Below are positions 11,995-22,297 of a stretch of 64,000 nucleotides of DNA, piece by piece. The translations under genes and the position numbers were made by a program. The DNA comes from Megalobrama amblycephala (taxonomy: Eukaryota > Chordata > Actinopteri > Cypriniformes > Xenocyprididae), in assembly GCF_018812025.1 (NCBI RefSeq), contig NC_063052.1, positions 25,185,226-25,249,225 of the forward strand, in the 5' to 3' direction. The number at the start of each line of letters is the position of its first letter. The stretch's first letter is position 1. A model generated the notes under the pieces. It searched no databases. It was not told the origin of the DNA and worked only from the letters and a program-made list of their open reading frames with translations.

Positions 11995-12410
11995 CAAGGC
12001 TGAATTTATTTGATCAAAAATCCAGTAAAAACAGTAATCTTGTAAAATATTTTTACAAAAACGATTTAAAAAAAAAACCCAGATTTTTTATTTATATATA
12101 TATATATATATATATAAATAATCATTTTTTATTGTAAAAATATTTTACAAGATTACTGTTTTACTGGATTTTTGATCAAATAAATCTACTCATCAAGCCT
12201 GCATTTATTTGATCAAAAATACAGAAAAAAAACCTGTAATATAATGGTTTTCTATTATAATATACTTTAAAATATAATTTATGTCGGTGATGCAAAGGTG
12301 AATTTTCAGCATCATTAAATCCAGTCTTCAGTGTCACATGATCCTTCAGAAATCATTCTAATATGCTGATTTATTACAAATGTTGTGCTGCTTAATATTT
12401 TTTTTTTTAT
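11995..12410. repeat. Rearranged dispersed repeat with an inverted pair around (TA)n
   Basis: A segment with TTATTTGATCAAAAATCC and the run that follows it (11998-12060) is present inverted at about 12130-12190, with (TA)n at 12093-12116 in the loop. A direct copy of the same family starts again near 12197 and continues with AGTGTCACATGATCC and GTGCTGCTTAATATTT. Related fragments lie at 28690-29075, 30150-30300, 37203-37563 (inverted), 42557-42600 and 46655-46760 (inverted). This is a common nonautonomous fish repeat. Confidence 0.75.
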
Positions 12411-12411
12411 G

Positions 12412-12845
12412 TAATTTTACGGTAAGCGAATGAAGCGGTAAGCGCGAGTGATTTACATTTTAAGTCAATGCAAAGACGCGAATTGATATCCTGCGGCGCA
12501 ATTCGCGCGAATGAAGCGGCGCGAATGACGCGACGCGAATTGAGCGTTTCGGGCGTTTGACGCGCTTAACGCGTGAATCGTGCAAGTTAAAAAAAATCTG
12601 AACTTTGGCGAATTTCCTCGCCGCATTAACCAATCAGGAGCTTGCTCTAGTAGTGACGTGACGTAGCGAGCTGAGGCAGAAATTCGAAACAACAATGGAG
12701 GACAAAATCATCGTCGCTGTACATCTTCATACATTTATAGAAACAGAAATAAAAAGGATCGTGTTTGAAAGAAAGTGAGTGAGGAGGTCGGACAATCTGA
12801 TAAGTTGTAAAAAACGGTCTTTACTCAATTTGAGCTATATACATA
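12412..12845 (+). mobile_element. PIF/Harbinger-type relic, 5' part
   Basis: A CpG-dense head (about 12425-12580) is built from repeated GCGAAT and GCGCGAAT words and is followed by a short coding start at 12695. I recognise this arrangement as the left part of a fish Harbinger element, whose second gene encodes a MADF/Myb-like DNA-binding protein. No right end and no transposase gene are present, and no TSD can be defined. CpG density this high next to AT-rich DNA suggests the insertion is not ancient. Confidence 0.6.
12695..12826 (+). pseudogene. Truncated MADF/Myb-like accessory gene of a Harbinger transposon
   Basis: The frame begins with ATG at 12695 (MEDKIIVAV...) and stops at TGA 12776-12778 after 27 codons. 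Immediately downstream the same frame reads VSEEVGQSDKL and then a stop. In the family, the MADF-type protein starts with an acidic Met-Glu segment and carries a K-V-S-E-E-V-G segment a few dozen residues later. The piece between them is shortened here, and the rest of the domain is missing after 12830. It is not functional. The family assignment is from memory of the motif pattern. Confidence 0.5.
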
Positions 12846-13290
12846 TACATATTAAGACTACAAGCCAACTAAAGACGACCAATTGAGCTTATTCGCCGTA
12901 ATAAACAGAAATAATGTAGAAACATATATATTTTTTCTTTATATCATAGCATTTCTTTATTTAAATTTAGCAAATTCTCTGCATTTTTTTCTTTTAATTA
13001 TTTTCAGATTTAAACTTGATTTTAAATCCCAGCTTTTAATGTGATTTCAGACCTTTAAAACCCATTGTAAATGTTTTTAGTTAAAAGATATATGTGAGTT
13101 ATGAAGAAAAATGTTACCCCTGGTTTCCCCTATTTATTATCCAGTAAGTAATGAACGACAGTCACACACACTTTTATCTATCTCTGTCTCCTCTCTTTCT
13201 TTCTCTCTCTCTTTCTCTGTTTGTTTCTGGTCTTTATGCTCTGTCATTCAAATTTACCTGCAGTTGTGATATCGTGAAGCACAGCTCAGA
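12846..13290. other. AT-rich DNA with a CT tract, nothing else recognised
   Basis: A pyrimidine-rich CT tract occupies about 13170-13225. No gene or transposon end is visible. Confidence 0.5.
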
Positions 13291-14450
13291 GGCAGGACTT
13301 ATCCCAGCTTATATTTATTTCATGTAAATTGGCCGCGTCATGCATAGCTTTTGGTGATTATGATAAATCCGATTATCTTCCCGATCTTGTCACAGTCCCC
13401 CATGGAAAATTAAAGGTGAGAAATGTATGAAGAAATGCATTTAAAATGGTGAATTGATAAAAAGTGCTGACGTCTCCAGTCATTGACCCTCTCTGTGCAT
13501 CCAAATATGTTACGATGAATTGATATAAATATGAACAGAAATGTGGCAGTTTATGCGAAACGATGAATATGATGTTTATTTGTTCAATCATTAAGGAATC
13601 ATCCTTCTAGACAAAAACAAACACGCTTTGTTGAAGATGAGATTAATACTGAGCTTACGACCAGAATGGTTTTGTTGCCGGGTCTTATCTGATGTCATCC
13701 AGCATTATGGCAATTCAATGACCACGATACCTCAACTCGCTGCCCACAACCTCATACGTTGGATAATCTGGTCTCCTAAATTAGCAATGTAGTATTAGTC
13801 ATTATGGTTGGGGATGAGGGACAGTTAAAGCGAATTATTCCAGATCAGTTGTAAATAGCGGTTAGTCACCTCAGCCCTCAATCTGCTCTGCAGTGCCGGG
13901 CGGTACTTACATAAGGTCTCTGGATTGTCTTTGGCAAGCCTTGCCACTGAGGCATCAATCCGTCCATCTGGGTAGAATCAGCAGCCAAGTCCAATGTGGC
14001 TAAATATTTACTCAGTCAAATACACACAGCCACACAGATGAAAAGAAGCATTCATCAGGAATTCTGCCTCTTGTCAGCCTAAAGACCAACAGTTGAACCG
14101 AACCTCCCACAGTGTCGCTGGGTGCCGTGGCTACACGGCTATATTTAGCCACGGCGCAGCGATAAATATCGCCGTATTGCTCCATCTAGGTAAACAGAAG
14201 ATAATCATTGGAGCGTTGATTCATAGGTAATGTAAATAAAAGGGAATGGCTGAGGACACTGTGATGAGCCAGCCTGTGTTCCAAAACTTAGTGAGCTGCC
14301 TCCATAGGCAACATTTTAAGGCATCACAGTTCAGCTCCTGACTGGAAAGATCCTGTTTCAAAACGTAGACGATTTCACTGCCTCCTAAGATTGCAGAATT
14401 GCATGTTTCCTTCAAAGATATTATGAAGGCCCGAACAGGATATAATTATA
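13290..14450. promoter_or_regulatory. Single-copy block, conserved-noncoding candidate
   Basis: More than 1 kb without repeat ends, of balanced composition, containing a perfect 10-bp inverted repeat at 14124-14155 with a MEF2-like CTATATTTAG across the loop and right arm. No exon-like frame is present. This is one of the longest repeat-free stretches in the window, consistent with, but not proof of, selective constraint. Confidence 0.35.
14124..14155. other. Perfect 10-bp stem hairpin with MEF2-like motif
   Basis: GCCGTGGCTA at 14124-14133 pairs with TAGCCACGGC at 14146-14155 across a 12-base loop. CTATATTTAG (14139-14148) fits the MEF2 consensus YTAWWWWTAR. It lies in single-copy DNA. Confidence 0.65.
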
Positions 14451-14454
14451 TGAC

Positions 14455-15540
14455 ATCTGAATTATAATATGAATATGTAGTATATATAATGTGGTTATAT
14501 CTAATATCATATATAAATAATATAAATTAATAATAAATTAATTTATTTAATAATTATTTCTGCTTATATTTATACATATATACGTACATAATGTTATATC
14601 ATGGTATATCATGGATATTATTGTTAACTAAAACCATATAGTATTTTCATTACTTGAAAAAAAAAAAAAAAAACCTGAAATAAAATAAATATTAAAAAAC
14701 TTTATTTTATTTCAGCTAGTTGCCAAAGCAACATTTCACATTTTCAACTTGATTTATTAACTATACAGACATATTAAAAAACAATAACCAATAAAAACGA
14801 CAAAAACGGTACTGAAATAACACTGTAATAATATTAAAGTAAACTATTATATGAATATACTTATTATTCACTGAATACTAAACAGTATATAACTAAATCA
14901 ATATATTGTTTTATATGAAGGAGTAGGCAGCATAATTTTTACATAATTCTGAAGCAAAAACTCCAGTCTACAACCTCTAATACCCAGAAGTCTTGTGAAC
15001 ACAGATTTAATATACTTTTTTTGGCCTTATTTCAGTGACTAAAGTTTTTTGTTTTTTCAATAACCACGGATAAACGTTATTCCTTCAAAAACACAAACAT
15101 GTACATACATGTTCCTCACATATTATTGTAGCCTAGTTTGTGTTGAATGCAGTGTAATGACACTTGTGTCATTAGTGTGTTCATGAACAAATGAAAAAAG
15201 CACAAATGTCAGGGCATGTCAAAACTTCTCCAAGCCCCAAATCAGCCTCAGACTCCAGAGGGTTAAATAATGAACATTTTTAATGAATTATTATAAATGA
15301 AAATAATATAAAAATTTTTTTTGCTAAAGTTTGTCTTTCATGTGAATAATTACATTTTATACTGAATGGTTGAATCTGATTGACTAACGTTCTAAGGTGT
15401 GCAATTAGGCACGGCTAAAGTAGTTCCAGGCAGGTCTTGACCGCATTACAGTTCCATATCACTTTTTTTCACTTCCATAATTGAAAATGATTTCAGTTAT
15501 TTCAAAGGTCCTTACAGCCTACAACAGCAATAGAACCAAA
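14455..15540. other. Very AT-rich DNA with a dispersed repeat fragment at about 14625-14840
   Basis: The fragment holds TTAACTAAAACCATA and, further on, TTTCAGCTAGTTGCCAAAGC, words I associate with a common fish dispersed repeat. It has no coding content. The remainder is simple AT-rich DNA, including an A run near 14660. Confidence 0.45.
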
Positions 15541-16030
15541 ACTTACAATGACACAGACCAACCAAATAAATATAGTAAACAATAGGATAAAAATTACAAA
15601 TAATTTCAAAGTTTTTGCCACAAAATTACATTTTATTATGTATGGAAACTGCATACTCTCTCTCTCCCGCTTTCCCACTCATACGCACACACATACATTA
15701 CAGACACACTCACACAGAAACGTGTTGTCAGCGATGCTTTGGCGATTTTATCAGTACAATAACAACAACTTTAAAAGCTACATGACATTTCTCACTAGCG
15801 AGGTAATAACAGTGATGTTCTTATTCTGCTATCAATCGTTCAAGCCTTCTTTACTAGCTCTAAAATGACATTTTGAAATTGAGACTTGGGATTAGATGCG
15901 TAAGAAATTTGTCCTACACGCAAGTGTTTATAGGACAAAAACTGACAAATGTCTTGAAATACATAATCTGAACAATGTTTGAGGTGTGGTAATTCCGTCG
16001 TCAGTTATTCCTTATATCACATTGCCTGTA
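15541..16030. other. Single-copy AT-rich DNA
   Basis: Nothing recognisable apart from a short ACACAC run near 15685. Confidence 0.5.
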
Positions 16031-16034
16031 TTAA

Positions 16035-16523
16035 ACGGTTAGTTCAATAAAAAATGAAAATTCTGTCATTAATTACTCACCCTCATGTTGCTCCAAACCC
16101 GTAAGACCTTCATTCATCTTCGGAACACAAATTACGATATTTTTGATGAAATCCGTGAGCTATCTGGCCTCCGATAGACTGCAGCACAAAGACCACTTTC
16201 AAGGCCCAGAAAGGTACTAAAGACATCATTAAAAATAGTCCACGTGACTGCAGTGGTTCAAACTTAATGTTATGAAGCGATGAGAATACTTTTTGTGTGC
16301 AAAAAAATAATCAATATGGCTATTTTTAAAGATGTCTTGACTACCTTTCTGGGCCTTGAAAGTGGCCTTTGTGTTGCAGTCTATCGGAGGTCAGATAGCT
16401 CACGGATTTCATCAATAATATCTTAATTTGTGTTCCAAAGATGATCGAAGGTCTTATGGGTTTTAGAGCAACATGAAGGTGAGTAATTAATGACAGAATT
16501 TTCATTTTTGGGTGAACTAACCC
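16035..16523. mobile_element. Palindromic TTAA-flanked MITE, copy b
   Basis: The left end follows TTAA at 16031-16034 and reads as a mutated version of GGGTTAGTTCACCC. The right end TTTTTGGGTGAACTAACCC is intact, but the final CTTTAA is lost. The inner arms pair with each other (TTCATCTTCGGAACAC on the left, its mutated complement near 16430). It belongs to the same family as copy a and has no coding capacity. Confidence 0.8.
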
Positions 16524-17190
16524 AATTCGCAAGTTTCTGTATGATACAAAGGCAGCTTCACGTGTATCCTTTAAGAAGGTGATCCCAGAATGCATCGGAA
16601 TGGGCTTGGTGAAAACATGAGAGAAATATGCTATGTATTCTTAGTAGAATGTTATGCCATTAGCTTAGCAAGATGTTGACTTCAGCTCTAGTTTCTCACA
16701 CATGGAACTTATATCACTTTTGAGAATTTTTTTCAGTTAGTATGCTGCTTTAGAAAGGCATCTGACTAGGTTTTGGAACAGAGCTTGTGTGTGTATTTTT
16801 GTCACCCATTTAAGATGAATATAGCGGTTTTCATCACTGGCTTCCCCTCACCTCCCTGTTCCAGTTCAGAGACAAAGAATTGAGTCCTGCTTCAGCTGGG
16901 ATAACCAGGTCTGTTTACACTACAGGAACAGGCATGATTGACGAATGGCTAGCGAGACGGATGCATTGATATTTGGATAGATTGATGAGACCGTCACATT
17001 CCGTCAAAATTTTGCGGCATTAACTCAATGCAACATTCAGAAAATTCTCACCGTGATGCATCCCAGATGCAATGTAAACATTGTGTTAACCTTTACCGTT
17101 CGCTACGTGTCGTAACCACCCTACTATTCTTCATCGTTCAACACTTCCCATTCACATCCAACAAGCAGACGCACGCCCAGTGAAGACTAA
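16524..17190. other. Single-copy DNA, nothing recognised
   Basis: No repeat ends, RNA genes or exon-like frames. CpG words cluster lightly near 17090-17120. Confidence 0.5.
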
Positions 17191-17194
17191 AAAA

Positions 17195-17570
17195 ATGGAA
17201 ACTTTGTGGTTAATTACACCAGATAATTTAATTTTGATTAATAATTAACATCCCTTTTCCTAACTAAATATTCATAATTAATCAACAAATCATAAAGAGA
17301 GGGAGACGACTAATTAGCTCCCAGACCCAAACCTGACCACTTAATCCATATCGTGGAGTTGACACTGCTAATTGCGGGAGTAATCAACGCAGGGCCCGGT
17401 GGGATTTGATGAAGGAGTTTGTAAATGGGAGGGAGCACCAGCCTCCTCTGAGCCTCAGTGATGGCTCCATTTGTTACCATGGGGGAGCGTCGTCACGGTG
17501 ACAACATGGGAGTGATGTCACAGTGAGGGGAAGGAGTTTTGATCTGACTGCTCTGGCTTCACTGATGTGC
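17195..17570. promoter_or_regulatory. Enhancer candidate rich in homeodomain cores
   Basis: Between 17200 and 17320 there are several TAATTA and ATTAAT cores in a short space, followed by GC-balanced sequence with the palindrome GTCACGGTGAC near 17493. No transposon ends or coding frame are present. The grouping of homeodomain words is typical of developmental enhancers, but AT-rich DNA can produce it by chance. Confidence 0.35.
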
Positions 17571-18121
17571 ATTGATCTGGTGATAACTGATTGTTTTGAC
17601 TCTGAGGGAAATGTTTAGTTCAACTCATTTGCTTTTCAAAACTTGTGCCTCTGCTTCCTGTAGCACAACAAACGCACATGTGAGTTGAATTAAGCGCTTC
17701 AAACGAGCCAAGATAATTGTTTTCATGCTGAATGTCGTTTTTTGGATGTACATAGATACTCCATATGTGTTATCATAAGCTAATTAAAATAATGAATGTT
17801 AATGAAGGCTTTTTCAAAATGTCACGATTCTGTTTAAACATTTACAGATTACGGCATTAGTCGTTTCTAGCCTGATGTGTGTTTCGGAAACAGGTCAAAG
17901 GTCACGTAATTCAAAGTTTTCCCAAGACAATTCTGCTTTTCTAACTTAATCAGTAGTTGAGCAACAAGACCACCACAAAAATACAGTTCGAACACTATGA
18001 TGTCATCTTTGCACACATCTTGTGATTAGGACTGTACTGGTATTATGTTTGCAGTCGTGGTGGTGTTGTTGTGTTTGTTTGGTACTTTGTTGGTAATGTT
18101 GCTTTAGTTCTAGTATCTTAC
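17571..18121. other. Single-copy DNA, nothing recognised
   Basis: Ordinary AT-rich sequence, ending at the TTAA border of the next element. Confidence 0.5.
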
Positions 18122-18125
18122 TTAA

Positions 18126-19183
18126 AGGGTTAGTTCAACCAAAAATGAAAATTATGTCACTAATGACTCACCCTCATGTCGTTCCAAACCCGTAAGACCT
18201 CCGTTCATCTTCGTCACAGTTTAAGATATTTTAGATTTAGTCCGAGAGCTTTCTGTCCCTCCATTGAAAATGTATGTATGGTATACTATCCATGTCCAGA
18301 AAGGTAATAAAAACATCATCAAAGTAGTCAGTGTGACATCAGTGGGTTAGATAGAATTTTCTGAAGCATCGAAAATACATTTTGGTCCAAAAATAACAAA
18401 AACTACGACTTTATTCAGCATTGCCTTCTCTTCCGGAATCCTTTCCATTGAATTGATTCCACTGAATTGATTCCATTGAATCCTTTCCTCTGTTGGCGTT
18501 GGTAATGCACTTTTACGTCGCCGTGGTTGTTTTTGGCGATTAGGACATCCGCAACATGCACACTTACGCACCATTTTAAAAAATATAGCAATACCAAAAT
18601 ACAAACAATGTAGAATAGCTTGAATACAGCGTGCGTCTCCCTCAGACTGTAAACAAAGCTCTGACGCACCAGATAACATGTCAGCAGCGTCTTACGTCAG
18701 CAGCGTCACTGCGGAGTCGTGAACCACACTCCGGAGCAGAAGGGGGTGGTAATGCACCAATAAGCTGGATGCCAACCGCCGTAAAACAGGAAAGAAGAAT
18801 TGACAACGGACCTGGAAGAGAATACAATGCTGAATAAAGTCATAGTTTTTGTTATTTTTGGACCAAAATGTATTTTCGATGCTTCAAAATGTCGCGGATT
18901 TCCTAATTGCCAAAAACAACCACGGTGACGTAAAAGTGCATTACCAATGCCGACAGATGAAAGGATTCAATGGAATCAATTCAATGGAAAGGATTCCGGA
19001 AGAGAAGACAATGCTGAATAAAGTCGCAGTTTTTGTTATTTTTGGACCAAAATGTATTTTCGATGCTTCAACAAATTCTAACTGACCCTCTGATGTCACA
19101 TGGACTACTTTGATGATGTTTTTATTACCTTTCATTAATGAGTCATTAATGACATAATTTTCATTTTTGGGTGAACTAACCCT
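18126..19183. mobile_element. Long palindromic TTAA-flanked transposon, copy c
   Basis: The ends are AGGGTTAGTTCAACC and GGGTGAACTAACCCT, bordered by TTAA at 18122-18125 and 19184-19187. The arms contain the same CTCATGTCGTTCC-type sub-end as copies a and b. The interior is unusual: a 62-base segment ending GATGCTTCA appears twice in direct orientation (about 18825-18886 and 19009-19070) and once inverted (18362-18423). The left arm keeps a 75-codon frame starting MVRKC. At 1058 bp it is the longest uninterrupted member here and the only one with protein-like content. TTAA duplications with a THAP-bearing protein point to Kolobok, as an inference. Confidence 0.8.
18347..18574 (-). pseudogene. 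Possible THAP-like zinc finger N-terminus inside copy c
   Basis: The frame from ATG at 18574 reads MVRKCACCGCPNRQ, then a basic stretch, then LPTPTEERIQW. THAP domains often begin Met-Val-x-x-Cys-x-x-x-x-Cys and carry a Leu-Pro followed by a conserved Trp about 10 residues on, and those features are seen here. The downstream Cys-x2-His pair is missing: the frame instead enters the low-complexity terminal part of the element and stops after 75 codons. Inverted, mutated copies of the same coding stretch occur at 18890-19010 on the plus strand. It is a relic at best, and a chance resemblance is possible. Confidence 0.35.
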
Positions 19184-19187
19184 TTAA

Positions 19188-20580
19188 AGGTGAATTTAAT
19201 TCTTTTTAATAAATATTAATTATAATATTTAGCATTTTAATATTATTATTATTAACAAAATGATTATAAACACTACCGTTCAAAAGTTTGGAGTCGGTAA
19301 GATTTTCCTCTGGGCCTCTTCGGTCAGATATGACCAAAAATGTTACACTTTGATTTTTTAAAATGTTTACTTCATCGGAATGGGATGACACTTGGTGACT
19401 TTGGTCACATTAGCTATGTGAACGCACAAAAAATCATGGACATGATTCGGATATGATAAAGGATTGAAAAATAAAAAGTAACACTTGATAACTTCGCTGT
19501 CAAAAATGACTGACGTAATAAATGAATGGGAAAGTTTTTTTTTTTTCATCAGAATGGGATGACACTTGGTGACTTTTATCACATTAGCTATGTGAACACA
19601 CAGAAAAATCATGGACATGATTCAGATATGTTAATCTGAAATATTACATTTATTGAAAAATAATTTACAAATATATATTAATTTTAATGGAAAAAATAGC
19701 TCATGAAATTTTTTATAAATATTGCACAGTATTGTAAAATTGCCTCAAAATTCTAAATAATAATCAAAAAATATTATTGAACAAAAATATATTACATTGA
19801 TTTTCCTTAACAAAAAAAGCTACATTTCAAGGCTTCAGTCAGTTTTGACCACAAAGGTACCAAGTGTGACCCAATAATGAAGGGGCGCTCAGAGGGTTAA
19901 ATGTTTTTGAAAGAAGTAGCTCTGTTTGTTTGAGTGACACAGGCTGCCCAACGCAGCAACCAATTTGGGGCAAGACTATCAGTTTGTCCAACCAAGGGGG
20001 GGAAATGTTCAGGAAACTGTTTGGTGATGCTTGTGGTGCTGATTCAAATTTTTTGGAGGTTATTTTGATTAGAAAAAATCTTGTGTTTAATTTTTATTAT
20101 TAAAAAAACAAAGTATTTTATGGTGGCTTCATGGAGAAAAAACCTTAATGCAGTTTTTGTCTATGCTAGGATTGAGAAAAACAATCCTTTAATATCTACA
20201 CCAATTATTGACACAATAAGTGCTACTGTATACTTTAAAGAGCTTTGATGTCACTGGGAAAATATAGGGAAATATATCTGGTTTCATTTCCACAGACCAT
20301 AGTCTCACCTCTCATGAAACATTCATGATCCGTTCAAGGTATAACACCAGGCAGTGGCATCTTTAGCACTTGAGGTTAGAAGATGTCTAGAGATACATTC
20401 GGATGTGAAAACATTCATGTTTGAAAGAAATACATTAACCCATTCAACCAGAATGGAATTTTTTTTTAATATGTGTTACCAGGCGCATGTTATCATAATG
20501 TGAGTCTAGTATGGGATATATACAGTAATAGATGAGTTAACAGAACTATGCCTACAATATTCCTCTAATGATATGTGGAG
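19188..20580. other. AT-rich DNA with an 85-bp direct repeat pair
   Basis: A segment with GAATGGGATGACACTTGG and ATTAGCTATGTGAAC is present at 19372-19455 and again at 19546-19630, about 174 bases apart and roughly 90% identical. TACCGTTCAAAAGTTTGG at 19272 is one end of a common fish repeat. The remainder, to 20580, holds nothing recognised. Confidence 0.6.
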
Positions 20581-20595
20581 AAAAAAAAAAGTTTG

Positions 20596-20825
20596 ATTTG
20601 AGTAGTGGTGATAGCCTGAAGGTTATGGAACTGGGCTTGCAGGTTTAGTTTGAAATAGGGGTGACCCAGGAACTGGAGAATTGACTTGAGATTACAGCCC
20701 TGTTCTATCAGCATTATGCCCTTGAGCACAGCACTTAACCCCATGTGGCTCCATGGAGACTGGCCCTGCAATTAGTGCTCTGCAAGTTGCTTTGGACAAA
20801 TAGTGTCTGCTTATCAAGTGACTGA
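20596..20825 (+). mobile_element. V-SINE-like retroposon
   Basis: The 3' half shows the conserved order of this fish SINE class: CCCTTGAGCA, then GCACTTAACCCC, then AATTAGTGCTCTGCAAGT, then GCTTTGGACAAATAGTGTC with TCTGCTTATCAA at the end. The 5' tRNA-like head survives only in outline (GTGATAGCCTGAAGGTTATGG), and the B box is decayed to GGTTTAGTTTG. The copy is therefore old and would not be transcribed by RNA polymerase III. No TSD can be seen. Confidence 0.75.
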
Positions 20826-20829
20826 TTAG

Positions 20830-22290
20830 AGCTTCCATCACTAATTAGTGGATTTTACTATAATGTTGTATTCTGTTCATCAGAGAATTTACTCTGCTTG
20901 ATGGCATGATGCAACAATTGTGTAAAACACAATCAGCTATAAGGTTGAATCTCATCTAACTTGCACACATAGGGTGAATTCAGGTTGATTGGGACACTTT
21001 TTGCCTTTGATGCAACTGGTAATTTTCATAATGCATGAAAATAAAGCTATATAGTTTAAATGTAAAACATATTAATAAAAAGTAATGCATAATAATATAA
21101 TTAATTACATACAATATAATTTAATTACATAATAATTATACACAGAACACACACTGTACATATATTACGTAAACACAGACTTTTATTTTGGACACAATTA
21201 ATCGTGATTAATCGTTGTGCAGCCCTACTGATTTTTCAAGCAAGTAAGCTCACATCCTTGTGGAATTTGTAGTTTTTATTGATAAATTATCTTTCTGGGT
21301 TGACCTACAAACTTATGTCGTGACTAAATGGCTCTATAGACTACATTTCCTTGACTTTGCAAATTTGGCACTCGCTACAGATAAAGGAAGTATCTTTAAT
21401 TGATTGTAACCTGAATATGTACAAATACAACAGAATATTTCCATTTCATTTTATGTCATTGAAAGTATGAACAAGTTGTGTTTGGTATCATACAGTAGTG
21501 AAGATTTCATCATTTATAAAGATATAATGTGGTTTAACAGCTGAGTTTAGCTTTGTAACATCTCACTCCATATTTAAAGAGTTAAGCTATAGCTTTTAAG
21601 TTCCTAATGAGTGTACCGTCCATTTTCCATCACAACCTGAGAACTTATTTCCCAATCACTCCGATTATTATGCCACTGACGTTCATTAGCGGCAGACTTT
21701 GTCCTTGAGGCAGCATTCCTTCTTGTATTTTTTTCATACCTCCCTCACACACCTTTCTTTTTGTGTCAATTCCTTCTTAATTGGACGTTTTGTCACCAAA
21801 CAAGATTTATTACATGGGCCAGAGTGGAACGGAATAGCGCTGAAATTAGAATAAGGTTCCTTCTGAGACTCGGGCACGTCCACCGAGGGTTCCGACCTTG
21901 CGGGTCGTTCCCCTGCCGTTGGGTGAGAGGGGGAGGGGGAGGAAGCTCCCACCCCTTTTCTGAAAAAAAGGGGGTGGGGGGTGGTGGGAAGGATACAGAA
22001 AGAGATACAGAGAGGGTTGAAGGGCTCTTGGGATGCTTCACCAGTGGCCTGAATACTCAGTCTGAAGCTTTATCTACTTATCCATGTCACCTTCAAACCT
22101 TGAAAACACCAACGCTCTTTCCTGCCTGTCCATACAGAACGATAACAGCTGATCTGGACTGTGAGCTGAGGGGTGTGGTCAGAGGTTACAGTGGGCGGGG
22201 TTATCAACAACTGCAATACCTCCAGCTGTTAGGTATTTCTATATAGAATCTGTGTGTTGTAAATGTAAAAGCAATGAATGAGTTTGTAAG
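20830..22290. other. Mostly single-copy DNA with a hAT 3' end fragment
   Basis: About 21000-21226 ends in TTAATCGTGATTAATCG followed by GCAGCCCTA, which resembles the terminal part of a hAT-type fish element. The left end is absent. At 21900-22010 a G-rich purine stretch with several GGG and GGGG runs could form a G-quadruplex. The 161-codon frame at 21761-22246 passes through that stretch and has no recognisable domain. Confidence 0.45.
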
Positions 22291-22297
22291 TCTTTAA

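Noticed and set aside
21761..22246. 161-codon plus-strand frame
   Set aside because: It passes through a G-rich low-complexity stretch (poly-Gly) and has no domain.
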